Shown here: one piece after another, positions 1-12,573 of the stretch | Layout: each line of letters starts with the position of its first letter | How positions within the stretch are numbered: position 1 is the first letter of the stretch | Assembly (NCBI RefSeq): GCF_018143015.1 | Contig: NC_054741.1 | Location: 49,677,048 to 49,741,047 of the forward strand | Source of the DNA: Lytechinus variegatus | Lineage: Eukaryota; Echinodermata; Echinoidea; Temnopleuroida; Toxopneustidae | DNA length: 64,000 nucleotides | Direction of reading: 5' to 3' | Position numbers and translations under genes: made by a program | The notes under the pieces: model-generated | Databases searched by the model: none | Told to the model about the DNA's origin: nothing | What the model saw: only the letters and a program-made list of their open reading frames with translations

Positions 1-2132
1 CTGTAAAAGCATAACAACTTCAGGCTGAGGAAATGTGAATGCTATGAGTTTTCTCAAAACTTGAAAATTTCAGAACTTCCGAAGTTAAAGCTGCAACCCT
101 TTCCCCATTCCAAACTTTTGTTTACAAAAGTTTACACCTACGCCCTAACTTCGTGATTTATCTATTTTTGGGGGGTATAATTTGACCTGAATCAATATGC
201 ATTTTAACCGGAAGTATTTAATGCATGGGAATATCTGTTTTTGCATGCATATTTCTGAACTTGTATAAAAGAGAAAACTTTTTAATTTAGGCTCATGTGT
301 GAAGTAAGTAGGAATACTCATACTGTAACAGCTTGACAGGAAGCATATAATATTTAGATCAGGAAAGGTGATTCATAGATCATAAAGAGATTCATAATGT
401 GTTCATACGCACAAGGGAGATGAAAACAAAGTTAGACTGTTGACAGATGGCCTGGAAATCAATACGTTCTGTGTCAAATGAAAATACTGTTATCTGGATT
501 GGTAGCATGTACATGTGCCATCAGTTATGCCTATGTGCACATACTACACTGCCTAATACTTGCATACTACCTCGTGGAAATTTTTCCAATGGAATTATTT
601 CTGTTTTCACTTGCCAGACACTGTTTGCGTCCCATTTGCACTTTTTTAACATTGTTGTTGACTGTTGTCGCACATAAAAAAAAATATGTGACATCATGAA
701 AATGCGAAAGAAATTTTTAAAGCTTGGAAATAGAATGTTATGCATGCTCAAAATCTGCATGAGAGTCCTGTTGTATCTCCATTCAGTGTCTACTTTTTGT
801 AGTTTTGACGATGACTGAGACTCTTTTAAAATCAAATCACAATAGGTTTATATAGCAATAGTAATAAAACATGTAACTGTTCAAGAAGGATTCAAAGATT
901 GTTTCACAATGTAATGAAAGAAAGTTGGTATATCTCATCTTTAGGTGGTTTCAGACCGCCTCGAAGTTCGCCAGTTCCAGGTATTCTCTGATCGGGAAAT
1001 TTACCCCGATCAGAAAATACCAGGTATTTTGGTAATGTGAAAGCAAACTACGCGTAATTTCCCCGAAAGAAAATACCCGCTAAATAGTAGGTACTTGGCG
1101 AAATTACGAGAACTTTCGCAGGGATTTTTCCAAGGTCGCAGGTATTTTGGCGATGTGAAAGCAAATTACGGGAACTTTTAGCCCAGCGTGTCGTTGAGCG
1201 CGGCGGCGTGGGTGGCTGCTGGGCTAGTGAATTTGAATCTCGCGCCTTGCCTGCTTATCAGACCATACTGCGCATGCTCGTAACTTCGGGAACTTATCTA
1301 GAAGGGTACGTCGCGGGGCGGTGTGAATGCAGAAATAATTAATGGGTATTTTTTAGCCAAAAAAAGTTCTCGTAATTTAACGGGGATTCTTGTGATCGAG
1401 GCGGTTTGAAACCGCCTTTTTTGTAATAAAATACAAAATGAATTGTGAATGGAGGACACCATCCCCCCCCCCCCCAGTATCAGCACAGTTCTACAGCTTT
1501 GAGCTGTAGAACTTCCTTATCCTTAGTTTGTTGGAATGTAGCCATGTCTGCTTGCTTCATTGCCTATTGCTTGGGTTATTATTAAGTTTGAGGAATGGGG
1601 TATGCTCCTGGTATTGTTTTTAAAAAGAACATAATTTTTCTCTAAAATAGTCCTTCTAGAAAGAGTCTTGAATTACATGTACCTCAATGTAAATAACACT
1701 AAACAACATAGCTAATCGTATTGTCCATTTCCACTACCACTAGGAGTCTCTATTGTGTAGCAGTCTCTATTGTGTTTAAATTTCAAGATGATAAAAAATC
1801 TCATTAAATATAGTGCCTAATAAAGCTCAATTGAGACATTCTGGTATTTTCGTAATCATTATATGCTATGAATATCCTTGAAGAGGAAATAACTAATTAA
1901 ATGAATGTAATTGCTCTTACAATTATTGTGTAGCAAAATGTTGATATGTTATGAATTTCTAGTTAAATTTCACATCCAGTTTTAATAAAGATTTCAGCAT
2001 TAAACTTTTTTGTTTTTTCCCTCTTTATTCAAGTAAACTTTTTGTAGGGGTGATCTTGCCTTTACATCCTTTTGATAAACTAACATATCATTTATTACCT
2101 TGTAATGGTATGATTCTGTTTTCCTTGTACAG
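1..2132. other. Intronic or upstream TAT sequence
   Basis: No exon ending in the required phase (..G|) with TAT-like coding sequence was recognised. The stretch holds the 944-1416 element, a C-run near 1463 and otherwise AT-rich unique-looking DNA. It is probably the intron before the first visible TAT exon. Confidence 0.6.
944..1416. mobile_element. MITE-like element with self-complementary GGCGGTTT..AAACCGCC ends
   Basis: Left end GGTGGTTTCAGACCGCCTCG and right end (reverse complement) GGCGGTTTCAAACCGCCTCG form ~21-bp terminal inverted repeats that are themselves near-palindromes. Inside, a direct repeat beginning CAGGTATTTTGG and running ~32 bp occurs at about 1021 and 1140. No coding capacity; no clear target duplication. 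Confidence 0.6.
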
Positions 2133-2237
2133 GTGATCCAACCAAGTTTGGTAATCTAGATCCTAGTGAAGATGTTGTAGATGCTGTGAATGTATCACTA
2201 AAATCAGGAAAGAATAATGGCTACAGTCCTTCTGTGG
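2133..2237 (+). CDS. TAT: TAT exon (first in window)
   Basis: Acceptor tacag, donor gtaaga. Begins in phase 1 (G|GT) with [13 protein letters not shown] and ends NNGYSPSVG in phase 1. Since it starts mid-protein, at least one upstream coding exon is missing. Confidence 0.93.
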
Positions 2238-5200
2238 GTAAGAACATGTACTCAATTTTGTATCTCAAGCCTAAATGTAATTAATGTTTTCATCTAATAC
2301 AAAACAGAAATTATTAAGAGTTCTTTTCATTAGATTCTTTGTGGAATTATGCGTTTGTTATTTGAAATTATTTTCAGAAAGATAGATACACAGATGTTTT
2401 TATTTTGGTTGGATCCTGACCAAAATAATTTTTCATTTGAAATTGCAAATTATACATCCAATAAAACTAAAAAAAAACACATCTTTTGTAACATTCACAT
2501 TTACTAGTAACAGTTAAAGGATAATAATATTCATGGAAATAAATAAATCATTGTTGTAATAAACTGGAACAGCGTCTTGATCTAATAGTGACCAAACTTA
2601 TCGGGGATTAACCAAAATATATAAAAGTGAGATATACTGTAAATACTGTATGAACAAGAAATTTATAGTTGTGCTGATTGTGATCATGCTTTGAGTATTT
2701 TATTCAAGTAGCATATTCATGTAAATATTTGGGAACTTAAAAGTGCGAAAACGCATTTGCTGCAAAAAAAAAACACACACACATGCACTTCAGTCATGCT
2801 TATTCTGTATCATTTATCACCTGTTGATTCAGAGATTGTGTATCATCCTTATCTCTTAGTCAGTTTAACAGGTGGCAAATTGAATATAACACAAAGTTGG
2901 AAATTGAAAATTACATCAAAGTCAACATAAGACTGAAAGGTGTTGTTTGGTTAAGTTACACAACTACACTAAAATACCATTAAATGATGAAACGAATATT
3001 TGCTTTTTTTTTTTTTAGAAACTATTTACATGTTTATTTTTGTAGGTTATGTTGAAGCCCGTGCTGCAGTAGCCAAGCAATACTCACACCCTGATGCCCC
3101 TCTTACCTCTGAGGTTAGTGAGTCTCTGTGAAGTAGTTATCTTTCCTTCATATTATTAATTTAGAAAGTGATGGTTGGTTGGTTGGATGGATGGATGATG
3201 GATGGATGGATGGATGGATGATGGATGGATGGCTGGGTGGATGGATGAATAGATGGATGGACGGACAGACGGATAGAGGGAGGGAGGGAGGGAAGGATGG
3301 ATGGATTGTGGTTAGATAGAAGGAGGGATGGGACGATATTGTAGATGGAATGGATGAGTGTGTGATCAGGAAATAAGTTGAAGGATAAAAAGACTTATTG
3401 TTTGATATTTTTTATTGATAACTGGTTCTTTCACTTGTCATTGCATGATTACTCTTACAGGGTTTTTTTTGTAACTTTTGGGACACCGAATGAGATCCCA
3501 AGCAAATTAAGCTGAAGAAAACTTTAATCATGCAGAAATTTTATTTCCTGACTTAAACATTGTATTTTTTATGACTTCAGGATGTAATCCTGGCTTGTGG
3601 ATGTTCAGGTGCTATAGACCTAGCTATTGGAGTCTTAGCCGATGCAGGTCAGAATATTCTGGTCCCAAGACCAGGCTTTGCTCTCTACACCACCCTCTCT
3701 GGAAGCTATGATATTGAGTACAGACACTATGAACTACAGGTAAGTATTTGAAGATAAGGATAGAATATGTTCGGCCTTATGCCAAAAGGGCCTTAACTGC
3801 TTTTGGCCATTCCGAGATAATGGCGTTTATAAAGGTTTTGGCCTCTCTAATAATCAAAAGTTTGTGGTCTTTTTTTTGCTTTTGAAGCCAATTTCGATAA
3901 ACGTGTTAAGTTATTAAGTTTTACATGAAATGTGTTAAATTTATTATAAAATATTCAGAACCCCTAAAATCGGGTTAAGGCCCTTTTGGCATAAGGCCGA
4001 CGATATGTTCTATTTGACATGCATTTGGTGCTAGAAGGCTGTTAACTTGTGCTTTGATATACAGTGAGCGCCCTCCTAGCTCTGGAGAGATGATGCATTA
4101 TCTGGTCGGAGCCAAAAGTATGTTGAACTTTGAGTTAATACCATTGTGATTTGAATAGATGATTTGTTTCACACTTACTAAAATCCGACACTGAATACTG
4201 AAAATCCGATGTATAATGTGGGTATGAAATTAGAATAAAGTAGTGTAGCGTTAAGCTATAGCACCATATCAAGGCTAGGGGCAGAGTTAAACTATAGAAG
4301 CCAATAAAAATGTTGAGCCAATAATTCAGCCAGAATACTCTTATTCAGAAGTACATGTACCTGCATTATTTTTAATTAGAGGATGTGCATGGTAATAAAA
4401 TACCTGCCTTGATATTAAAAATGGTTTGTGCATTGTAGAACTAAAAAGAAAGCAAATCACATGGCTGGGCATGGTAATGTCATGTGATATGATCATTTAA
4501 AAAAAGATTGTGGGATGTTAGTTTCCTTACAAAAGAAAGGGCAGAAGAAAAAGTTGGAGGGGGGGGGGAGAGAATGTGGTAATTAATGATAATAAAAATA
4601 ATATGCAATATTTGTATTACTTATACAAAATTAATGTTTCAAAGTGCTATGCAACATTTGTATATTGCGCTTTTAGAAATGTTTCTAAGAACTGCATATC
4701 GTTACCCCAGAAATGCCTTTTTTTAGCCAGAAAATAATTTTAGTACAGATTCAATAATGTATATGATATTGGACTAATATTCTCACTTTTGAATTTTGCA
4801 AAGTCAGGGTATTTATGATAATTACAAGTAGTACATTGGATACTCTGAAGAATAATGTGTCTTTCTACAGTTCAATATGATATACAGCCCTTTCTTGGAG
4901 AGCAGTTTAATAATGTGCTACTGTCAGTTAGTAATACATTGTTATCTGAACATTATTATAACTACGCAAGTCCTTCACCTACGTGTATAGTGGCCCAATC
5001 CTTTGGTATTCTCTATCTAGCACTCTTTGATCACAAAATAATCGTGATATTTTTTTAAGCAAACTTAAGACATATCTCTTAAATAAAACTTTTGATTAGA
5101 TTATTACTTCTAGGTTAACCATAATTGATGTTATTTTATATGGTAATATTAGAATTAAAGGTATTGTTTAACTTTGTGAGCAGCTGATTTAAAAAATTCT

Positions 5201-8200
5201 CAGACCAAGATGAAACATGTGTACAAGTGCATGTATTAGAACTAATAAACCCTGAAAACAACCATTATTGAGAATGAAAAGCTAAAACTAATAAGTGTAT
5301 GGGATGAATTTAAGATGGTGTTTCCGGTCACTTTATATTTCAATTTTTGAAGCCTTAAATAATTTTTTTCGAACGCAATTTTTTCTGGGCTTCATTTTTG
5401 TAACATAGCCTAGACTCAGGTGACAAGTGTGACCTTCTCGCTCAGATTTTTTAAAAGTCAAACCAATGTTAACCAATCACTTTAAGCTATTTCCAGTTTT
5501 CAATTTATGATGTAGATGTATAACAATTATTATTATTATCATTTTCATTTTTCCAGCCCAGTAAGTCATGGGAGATTGATCTTGAGAACTTAGAATCTCA
5601 GATTGATGACAAGACAGCTTGTATCGTGGTTAACAACCCATCTAATCCTTGTGGATCAGTCTTCTCTAAGGAACACATTCAAGACATCATTAAAAGTAAG
5701 GGTTTATTTTTTTACCCATTGTACTAATTTGTAGAGATAATTTCAATGATAAGCAGCAAAATTTCAAATCTTCATTCTTTTTATTGATGATTATTTCATT
5801 TTTTACATTTATTTATAGGTTTTAATGAAGATTTTCTTAATAATGGAATAATATTTCATAATTGATATCAAAATTAAAGGTGTTATTTAGCAAATTGCAC
5901 AGCAGGTATAAGACCAAGGACGATGATACTCTCATACTATTTGCTTCATAATGTGTATAGATACTGTAATAGATATTGTGACTTTTGTCATTATAATTCC
6001 TCTCAAACTATGCCATGCCTTGTATAAATATGTTTTATTTAAAAAAATCAGCCCTTTTATGCATTATTTTCATCGGTTTCTAATGTTTTAAAGATAATAG
6101 ATTTTGTGACTTTTGTCATTGTAATTCCCAACAAACTATGCTATGCCTTGCAAAAAGCAGCATTTGTATACATTATTCACACAAGTTTATACTAAGGTTA
6201 GAGAAACATCAATTAATTTTGATAAATAGAATTTATGCCTTGTTTCAATTGTTTGAGATAAGTTTAATGTCTGAAATATAAAAAAATCATGGGAAATATT
6301 TAATCTACCCTGCATTCATCAAAGTTTCAATATCATGACATCACAATATTATTGTCACATCATTTAGCCCTAATATCAACTACCGCAAATAAGACTTCAT
6401 TGAATACAAACAGTTTGCATGTTTTTATGACACTAAAAAATGTTATTCGGGTATTGTTACCATAATCCCGTACACAGTATTTGCATGATAGCATAATGTT
6501 CTTCTTTTCAGTTGCATCGAAGCACCATCTTCCTATTGTATCTGATGAGGTGTATGCCGATATGGTATTCTCTGGCCATACCTTCTATTCGGTGGCATCA
6601 TTGGCTTCTAATGTTCCCGTGCTTACCTGTGGAGGACTGGCTAAAAGGTACTCTTCACTCCTCATCTTTACTCAATATATAGAGTGGTGTTCAAAAGTTA
6701 GCGAACCCCACCTGGAAATTTAAATGCCCATATTCTTAAGGCGGGTTTAACTTAAACTCAGGTTTAAAGTTGTGATTTAAGTATGGATAGCCAATTGTTA
6801 CATAAATCACTAACAGTAGAGGTATCATATTTCAGCTCATTTGGCTCTCAAATCATTCATAATTGCCTAGGAAGTAGAAACAGATGATTGTCTTCACCAT
6901 CAATGAATCAGGAAAGAGCACAGTAAACATGAGAAACATACAATGTAATAGAAATGTTGACACTTTTTGATTCCCATAATTATGGGCCAAAGTGTTCAAG
7001 TTCTGCCATGTTTTTCTTATAGTGGGTTCACTAACTTTTGAGCACAACTGAATATACCGTACCCTTGAAACGATCGCCTCACAGACAACTTTCACTTTTC
7101 GCTGTAATTGTTATAAGTTCACCCCCATCCTAACGGATGTTTTACAAAGCTATCCATAGTGTGACAGAATGAATGACTAGAATATGATATGCAAAATGAG
7201 ATTTTCATAACTGTTTTGTGTGCCATGCCTTTTACCAATTTTAGTGGCATTTTAATTGCTATACTAGGGGTTTCTCCTGTTTATTTGGTTTTAATTTTAA
7301 TTGTAAACTGACATGGTCTAGTTTTTTGTGTGATTCAGATATCTCTGCCCAGGATGGCGTCTCGGCTGGGTTCTTATCCATGATCCAGTTGGAGCATTTG
7401 AAGAAGAGGTAAGTTGTTAGGGTTAACGACGGTATAGAAAATGTTACTGTCACAATGGTACTTAGATCTTTCTGTTTATTCCATTATGTTATGATTCTCG
7501 ACAAAGTACTGCAATGGGTAATTATTTACACACATTTACAATACCTTGACACACGAGGTTGCACAATTCAATGAAGGCACAGGTCCAAATGACTTTGGAG
7601 AAATCATGTATAGTAGTAAGTAAAAAAAAAGAAACATATTAAAGCCTTGTTATAAGCAGGAAGTATGATAGTCAATATATATTGTGTTTAGTTGGGACAG
7701 AAGGGATTTAATTGTTGATAATCTGTTGAATACATTTAGCTATAAATTCTAACTATGCTTCGCAGTGAAGCCTATACTTTTATTACTGTGATATTCATCT
7801 TGTGGTAGGTTCGGTTGGGACTCTTCAGATTGTCTACCAAGATACTTGGACCCTGTACACTGATACAGAGTGCTCTTCCGGCCATCTTTGAGAAGACATC
7901 AAACAGCTTCCATGAGAACACTATGGATGTATTGAAGGTATGCCTCCCTCTTAGTTCACATTGCCTGCTATCATACATCTAGCAGGCTATATTGATCATG
8001 ACACTACTTTTGCAACGTAAATTCCCGTTCAGCATCACGCAATACCCCCCGACCCCCCCCCCCCCCCCCCCGCTTATTCTGAAGGGGTGTTACATATGCA
8101 TGTATTTAGGGAGTATGTCTCAATCTGATCATAAGAATTGTGTCATATATGTACAGTAATGTTTATTTGCTTTTACTTCAAATGTACACATTTAGAAATC

Positions 8201-9766
8201 TTATATTTTGATTGGCCCCCAGAAAGAAGTAACCTCTTGAAATAGAGGCCTTTTTTTCATACTTTTTATTTTTTTTTGTTCTCATCAGACAAATGCGGAA
8301 ATATGTTTTAAATTCTTGGATTCAACACCAGGCTTGAAGCCCATCATGCCCAATGGAGCTATGTATCTCATGGTAAGTTCACTTTTTCTCTACTGCATTC
8401 TGTAATTCTCCATCAGCTTTTTATAGAGACCATCTTGCTCCAGATGGCAAAGGGTAAATGACATGATGTCATAGATTACAATTATGATACATAGGGAGAA
8501 AGTTGATTTGCCCTGAAGTTGTCAACAATTCTTTCTTAAGTTGCAAAATATCTTCCATAAATCCTAATTACGATTTAATACAAAATGAATGAAAATTATT
8601 TGTTTGGAATATCTTATTTTTCAATTTCAGAAGTGGCGAGTTGCATATTTTTACGTTTGTATCACAGTTATGTCTTTGATATACTCACTTTATTGATACC
8701 CCCTCCCCCCTTTTCACACAAAGTCCAATGAAGCATATTAGAACCAGCTAATTGAAGAATGAGTGGTGGTCGGTCACTCTGTTGGCAAAACTTGTAGATC
8801 AAATTACTTCTACAATTTTTGCCCAGTTCTCGTTGAAGAACTTGGCACCCATCTTGATCTTTATAGTGTAAAGAGGTCTGGTACTGTAGTGGCAGTGACA
8901 TAGGCAATAAACCAGGGGAAAATTATATTTTCATTTCTGTATATATGATACATGTTTTTTTTTTGCATGAGGAAGTTGCCATATAGCACAGTATCTTTCC
9001 CTGTCAGTGGTAGTCCTAGTTTGTTCTATAAAACTCTTCTATGGTTGAAAATTGAATTTTCCCTTTTTTTCAGTGTGGACTAGAGATAGATAAATTTGAT
9101 GGCTTCATGGATGATATGGAGTTTGTTCAATCTCTGATGTCAGAACAGTCGGTTTTCTGCCTGCCAGGAAAAGTAAGTTTCCTCATGTTTTCAGTTTCTC
9201 CATTTAATATTCTTCTCAAATCCAAGCTTATTCCTAGTGTAAAATATAGAAGAAGCTGTGTTTTCTCTTTTCTGTAATTCATGAATTTTATATTTTATAC
9301 CTATTGTATAGAAATATGCAATACCTGAATCCTGAAACACCTGAAACACTGCTGATAACTCTCTATTGTACATTGCTATAGGAATCAAGAATTATAGGTA
9401 TTCTCCCCAAAAAAAATTACCTATGCTTTAAACATTATTATTGGCTTGCTGTTATTTCTTTTCCTCTCATTCTTCTCCATCTGGAATTACTGGTAAAATA
9501 TCTAATATTTCAACATTTCTGAGAAAAAAATAGGATGTCAGAATTCTGAAGTTTGTCTGTTTGCTCAGAAGGAACATGTCACTGTTCTATTAATGAGTTT
9601 CATCTCAACCTGTCTTCATACCTTACAGTGTTTTGATTATCCCAACTTCTTCCGAGTCGTGCTGAGTGTTCCAAAAGAGAAGACGGAGGAAGCTTGTCAA
9701 CGGATCAAAGACTTCTGTACCCGGCACTATAGAGGTGGTGTCATTAACACCGTAGAGGAGACATGA
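2133..9766 (+). CDS. TAT: Tyrosine aminotransferase, 5'-partial, ten exons
   Basis: PLP-dependent aminotransferase (class I fold) that converts tyrosine plus 2-oxoglutarate to 4-hydroxyphenylpyruvate plus glutamate in the cytosol, the first step of tyrosine catabolism. Exons: 2133-2237, 3046-3113, 3581-3739, 5557-5695, 6512-6647, 7339-7408, 7809-7937, 8289-8372, 9074-9172, 9629-9766. All have GT/AG borders and matching phases, giving about 375 residues to the stop. Recognisable in order: [21 protein letters not shown], the [15 protein letters not shown] substrate/cofactor segment, [10 protein letters not shown] (Asp and Tyr that contact PLP), CGGLAKR with the Schiff-base lysine, and PGWRLGW. 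Vertebrate TAT is about 454 residues, so roughly 80 N-terminal residues are encoded left of the window. Similarity to TAT extends through the last exon ([12 protein letters not shown]), which argues against a generic alanine/aspartate aminotransferase. Confidence 0.93.
3046..3113 (+). CDS. TAT: TAT exon
   Basis: Acceptor ttgtag, donor gttagt. Encodes [21 protein letters not shown] and ends in phase 0. The following intron has a GGAT-rich simple repeat. Confidence 0.92.
3170..3325 (+). repeat. GGAT/GGATG simple repeat
   Basis: Irregular tandem GGAT units with GGGA variants inside a TAT intron. Confidence 0.9.
3581..3739 (+). CDS. TAT: TAT exon
   Basis: Acceptor cttcag, donor gtaagt. Encodes [19 protein letters not shown] (cofactor phosphate region) and [15 protein letters not shown]. 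Phase 0 at both ends. Confidence 0.94.
3771..4000. mobile_element. MITE with 27-bp perfect terminal inverted repeats
   Basis: Begins TCGGCCTTATGCCAAAAGGG (TIR 3771-3797) and ends with its exact reverse complement (3974-4000). An ATATGTT lies directly left and again 2-3 bases from the right end, possibly the target duplication. It lies in a TAT intron; the 230-bp element is too short to code. Confidence 0.75.
5159..5481. mobile_element. TTAA-flanked MITE, family A, copy 1
   Basis: Flanked by TTAA at 5155-5158 and 5482-5485. Ends AGGTATTGTTTAACTTTG and, inverted, AGTGATTGGTTAACATTG form imperfect TIRs. A second copy at 52701-53078 is collinear over its whole length apart from an indel of about 45 bp. 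TTAA duplication is the mark of piggyBac-type transposition; no transposase is present. Confidence 0.8.
5557..5695 (+). CDS. TAT: TAT exon with the NNPSNPCG motif
   Basis: Acceptor tccag, donor gtaagg. Encodes [19 protein letters not shown] then [18 protein letters not shown]; the Asn-Pro segment is characteristic of TAT and related class I aminotransferases. Ends in phase 1. Confidence 0.95.
6512..6647 (+). CDS. TAT: TAT exon with the catalytic lysine
   Basis: Acceptor tttcag, donor gtactc. Encodes [20 protein letters not shown] and [12 protein letters not shown]; the Lys of LAKR is the residue that forms the internal aldimine with PLP. An arginine codon is split across the next junction (AG|A). 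Confidence 0.95.
6682..7052. mobile_element. Tc1/mariner-like MITE
   Basis: TIRs GTGTTCAAAAGTTAGCGAAC (left) and GTGCTCAAAAGTTAGTGAAC (right, inverted), flanked by TA (6680-6681 and 7053-7054). Lies in the TAT intron after the catalytic-lysine exon. Its left part carries a piece (CCCATATTCTTAAGGCGGG) related to the 12061-12362 element. Confidence 0.7.
7339..7408 (+). CDS. TAT: TAT exon with PGWRLGW
   Basis: Acceptor attcag, donor gtaagt. Encodes [16 protein letters not shown]; the conserved Arg after the active-site Lys binds the PLP phosphate in the family. Confidence 0.94.
7809..7937 (+). CDS. TAT: TAT exon
   Basis: Acceptor ggtag, donor gtatgc. Encodes [20 protein letters not shown] and continues to NTMDVLK, matching the ILGPCT(I/L)(V/I)Q block of vertebrate TAT. 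Phase 0 at both ends. Confidence 0.92.
8046..8072. repeat. Poly-C tract
   Basis: Near-uninterrupted C run in a TAT intron. Confidence 0.9.
8289..8372 (+). CDS. TAT: TAT exon
   Basis: Acceptor atcag, donor gtaagt. Encodes [19 protein letters not shown]; the P.GAMYLM block is conserved in TAT. Phase 0. Confidence 0.92.
9074..9172 (+). CDS. TAT: TAT exon
   Basis: Acceptor ttcag, donor gtaagt. Encodes [17 protein letters not shown] and [11 protein letters not shown], aligned with the human segment ending EQSVHCLPA. Phase 0. Confidence 0.92.
9629..9766 (+). CDS. TAT: TAT terminal exon and stop
   Basis: Acceptor tacag; runs from [20 protein letters not shown] to the TGA at 9764-9766. The C-terminus after [10 protein letters not shown] is a few residues shorter than in mammals. 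The 3' UTR follows, but its end was not fixed. Confidence 0.93.
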   Translation, partial: CFDYPNFFRVVLSVPKEKTEEACQRIKDFCTRHYRGGVINTVEET

Positions 9767-10474
9767 ATGAGCAGCTGACCAGAAAATCAAGAATATTCAA
9801 AGAATATTGATGATATAGGGATATATCAAAGTATAGTATAGTATAGTTCAGTTGACGGTTGCAAAGTGTGACCAGTATTGCTGCTTTGTAATGAGGAAAT
9901 TGTGTGAAGTCAATTGTGCAAAGATCTTTAACTTGTTTTATTGAATTTCCATGGTGTCATGCTTTTACTTTCGTGACGTAGAGGATATATGAACATTGTA
10001 TGAGAGATTGTAGTCAGGAAAAAAAATTCCCTGTAGATATGCTTCACAATATGATGTGCTGCGTAACAAAATTCTTTTAGAATGTACTGTATAATCAAAT
10101 CCCCACTGGACCACAATCTATGGTGAATATGAAATAGATTACGTTTTTATCCAGTATTACATGGTAATGAATTATGCATAGCATATTGCTGGTAGACTGA
10201 CTGGGGAATTAACTCCCATGATGCCTTGTGATAGCACAAGATCTGTTTTCATATTATTTGTCACTAAAGTATGTGGCTGTAAAAGCTAGGAACTAATTGA
10301 ATATTTCTAGTTTGTTACCATTGTGTTTAAATGGAAAAGTTGTGTGCAATATATAATTCCATTTAGTATGAAGGTATTATTCAGTCACTACAGTATATTT
10401 CCTTTGTGCTTACATGCACAAAGCATTATATCTTTGTTGACAACAATCAATTCCGATGGATGGCCTGTATTTAA

Positions 10475-11057
10475 AGGGGAATGAAACCTTTGGAACAAAT
10501 AGGCTTGTGTAGAAACCCAAAATTCAAAGAATAAGACGAGAGAAAGTTTGAGAAAAATCGGACAAATAATGAGAAAGTTATGAGCATTTGAATATTGCAA
10601 TCACTAATGCTATGGAGATCCTCCCATTGGCAATGCGACAAGGATGTGTGATGTCACTGATGAACAACTTTCCCTTTGGTGGACTATAAATACCCTCAAA
10701 ATATCTCTTTTTACTTTTTCTGATGATGATACAAACTCTTTATCCAAGATGTATTCTTAAAAAATATGTATTACATGCCCTCATGTAGAAAGAACACATG
10801 ATCTATGGATAGATGTGATAAAAGAGACAATTCAAGTGAAATATATACTAAAGTAATGGGGAGAGTTGTTCACAAGTGACATCACACATCTTTGTCGCAT
10901 TGCCAATTTGCTATCTCCATAGCATTAGTGATCGTAATATTCAAATGCTCATAACTTTCTCATTATTTGTCCGATTTTTCTTAAATTTTTGTTGATCTGT
11001 TTCTTTGATTTTTCTGTTTTCACACAAGCTATCTTGTTCCAATGGTTTCATTCTCCT
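10475..11057. mobile_element. TTAA-flanked long-TIR MITE, family B
   Basis: 583 bp between TTAA at 10471-10474 and 11058-11061. Starts AGGGGAATGAAACC and ends with the inverted AGGAGAATGAAACC; arms stay similar for roughly 200 bp, including ATAATGAGAAAGTTATGAGC. Foldback structure with a unique centre; no coding capacity. Confidence 0.82.
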
Positions 11058-11542
11058 TTAATGTCATGTCAAATTAAACAAAAACAAACTGTATTTGAGT
11101 CTTCATTAACTTTTATTATTATTCAACATGACTTGTCGTATTATCTGGTACAGTTGAAATGCAGACTCTTCTTTTTACCAAATTTTAATTTATTCAAAGG
11201 TCCAATGTGTACACATGTTTTCATAGATTCCTGTAGATGATGGTGTGCATGTTATAAATGACTTTTATTTTGACATTACAGCATTTATTAAGAAGTCATT
11301 GATACTGAAATGATGTGTTTGTTATTGCAAACATGGCTGTTTGTATTACATTCAAATGTGAGAAATGACAGCATGATGTTTTCTTTTCCTTGAAATAACA
11401 CATGATGTAAATATTTAGTTTGCTTTGCCATATTGAAGTGTTCATGTTGCCTTTATATAAGAGTTATGATAATATGGTTCATATGTAATTGTGTGCTTCC
11501 AACTTAGTTTGCCATTTTATAGAAGCAATAATTTTATACTGA

Positions 11543-11719
11543 ATGCTGAGTGGCTCAGTGGTTCAAGCACCAGTTTCATGTACAGTTGCGGGTTCAAATT
11601 CTGGCCAAGTCATACTAAAGACTGAACGGAAAATGGAACCTCTTTCTCCTAGTAAAGGTGCTCAGCAAAATACATGTAGGTTGGAGATTGGTAGGTATTC
11701 TGGTCCTGATGGAAAAAAA
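11543..11719 (+). repeat. tRNA-derived SINE
   Basis: Head with an A-box-like GAGTGGCTCAGTGGTT and a B box GGGTTCAAATTC, followed by an unrelated body (AAAATGGAACCTC...) and a T/A-rich end. The tRNA fold is not maintained, so it is not scored as a tRNA gene. Confidence 0.65.
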
Positions 11720-11757
11720 GCTTAATTTTTATTTTTAATATTGTTGTTATTGTTACT

Positions 11758-11758
11758 G

Positions 11759-11833
<75 letters not shown>

Positions 11834-11868
11834 GTTATTATTATCATCATCATCATCATAATCATCTT
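11758..11868. repeat. (TTA)n/(TCA)n microsatellite
   Basis: About 25 consecutive ATT/TTA units grading into TCATCA; it accounts for the Asn- and Ile-run open frames here. Confidence 0.95.
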
Positions 11869-12060
11869 TATCATCATTGATATGTGAAGAAATAACCTTT
11901 TGTTCCACAAGGCATTGATTGAATTTGGCAACATTACCGGCATTGTTTTTATATGTATATGTGATATAATGCGATTGAATTAATGTTTTTATTGCCTCTT
12001 CCATGTATTGTGTGCCTGTTATGCCTTAGTTTTCCAAACCATGAAATATCAAAATTGAAA

Positions 12061-12362
12061 CTCTGAGGCCCATATTCTGAAGTCAAAATAAATTTAACTT
12101 AGACCATGGTCTAACTCTGTGCTAAAATTATGGAAAGCCAGACATGTCAAAATTCCCCTTATATTGTATGTTTCCTATGTTTACTGTGCTCTTTCCTAAC
12201 TCATGAATGGTGAAGAAAGCTTATTTACCCCTCCGAAACAGTTAGGAATGATTTGAGAGAAAGATGAGCTGATACATTGAAATTCTGCTGATTTTTGCCA
12301 TTATTGGCTTTCCATAGTTAAACCACAACTTTAAACCAGACTTCAGAATACTGGCCTGAGAG
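12061..12362. mobile_element. MITE with CTGAGGCCCATATTCTGAAGTC ends (first 18 bp quoted in evidence)
   Basis: Left end CTGAGGCCCATATTCTGA and inverted right end CTCAGGCCAGTATTCTGA, then AGTC on both arms, give ~22-bp TIRs. Internal arms share TATGGAAAGCCA. A fragment of the same family sits in the Tc1-like element at 6682. Confidence 0.6.
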
Positions 12363-12573
12363 TCTAATAGCAGTGAATTGTTATTTCTAATTGCTTCTGT
12401 AGCCTTGCCTTTAACTGCAGTGCACACTGCATTTTTATTTATTTATCTATTTATTTACACTACATAAAATACATTGTTCAGTTTAACACAAAATTGCACT
12501 GTTTAGACAATCATGCTGAGCATGTCTTTAGCTCAGTTTCATGAATTCATCATTCTTCAGTCTTAACATCTAC

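Noticed and set aside
11722-12004. Asn/Ile-run frames
   Set aside because: Translations of the (TTA)n microsatellite.
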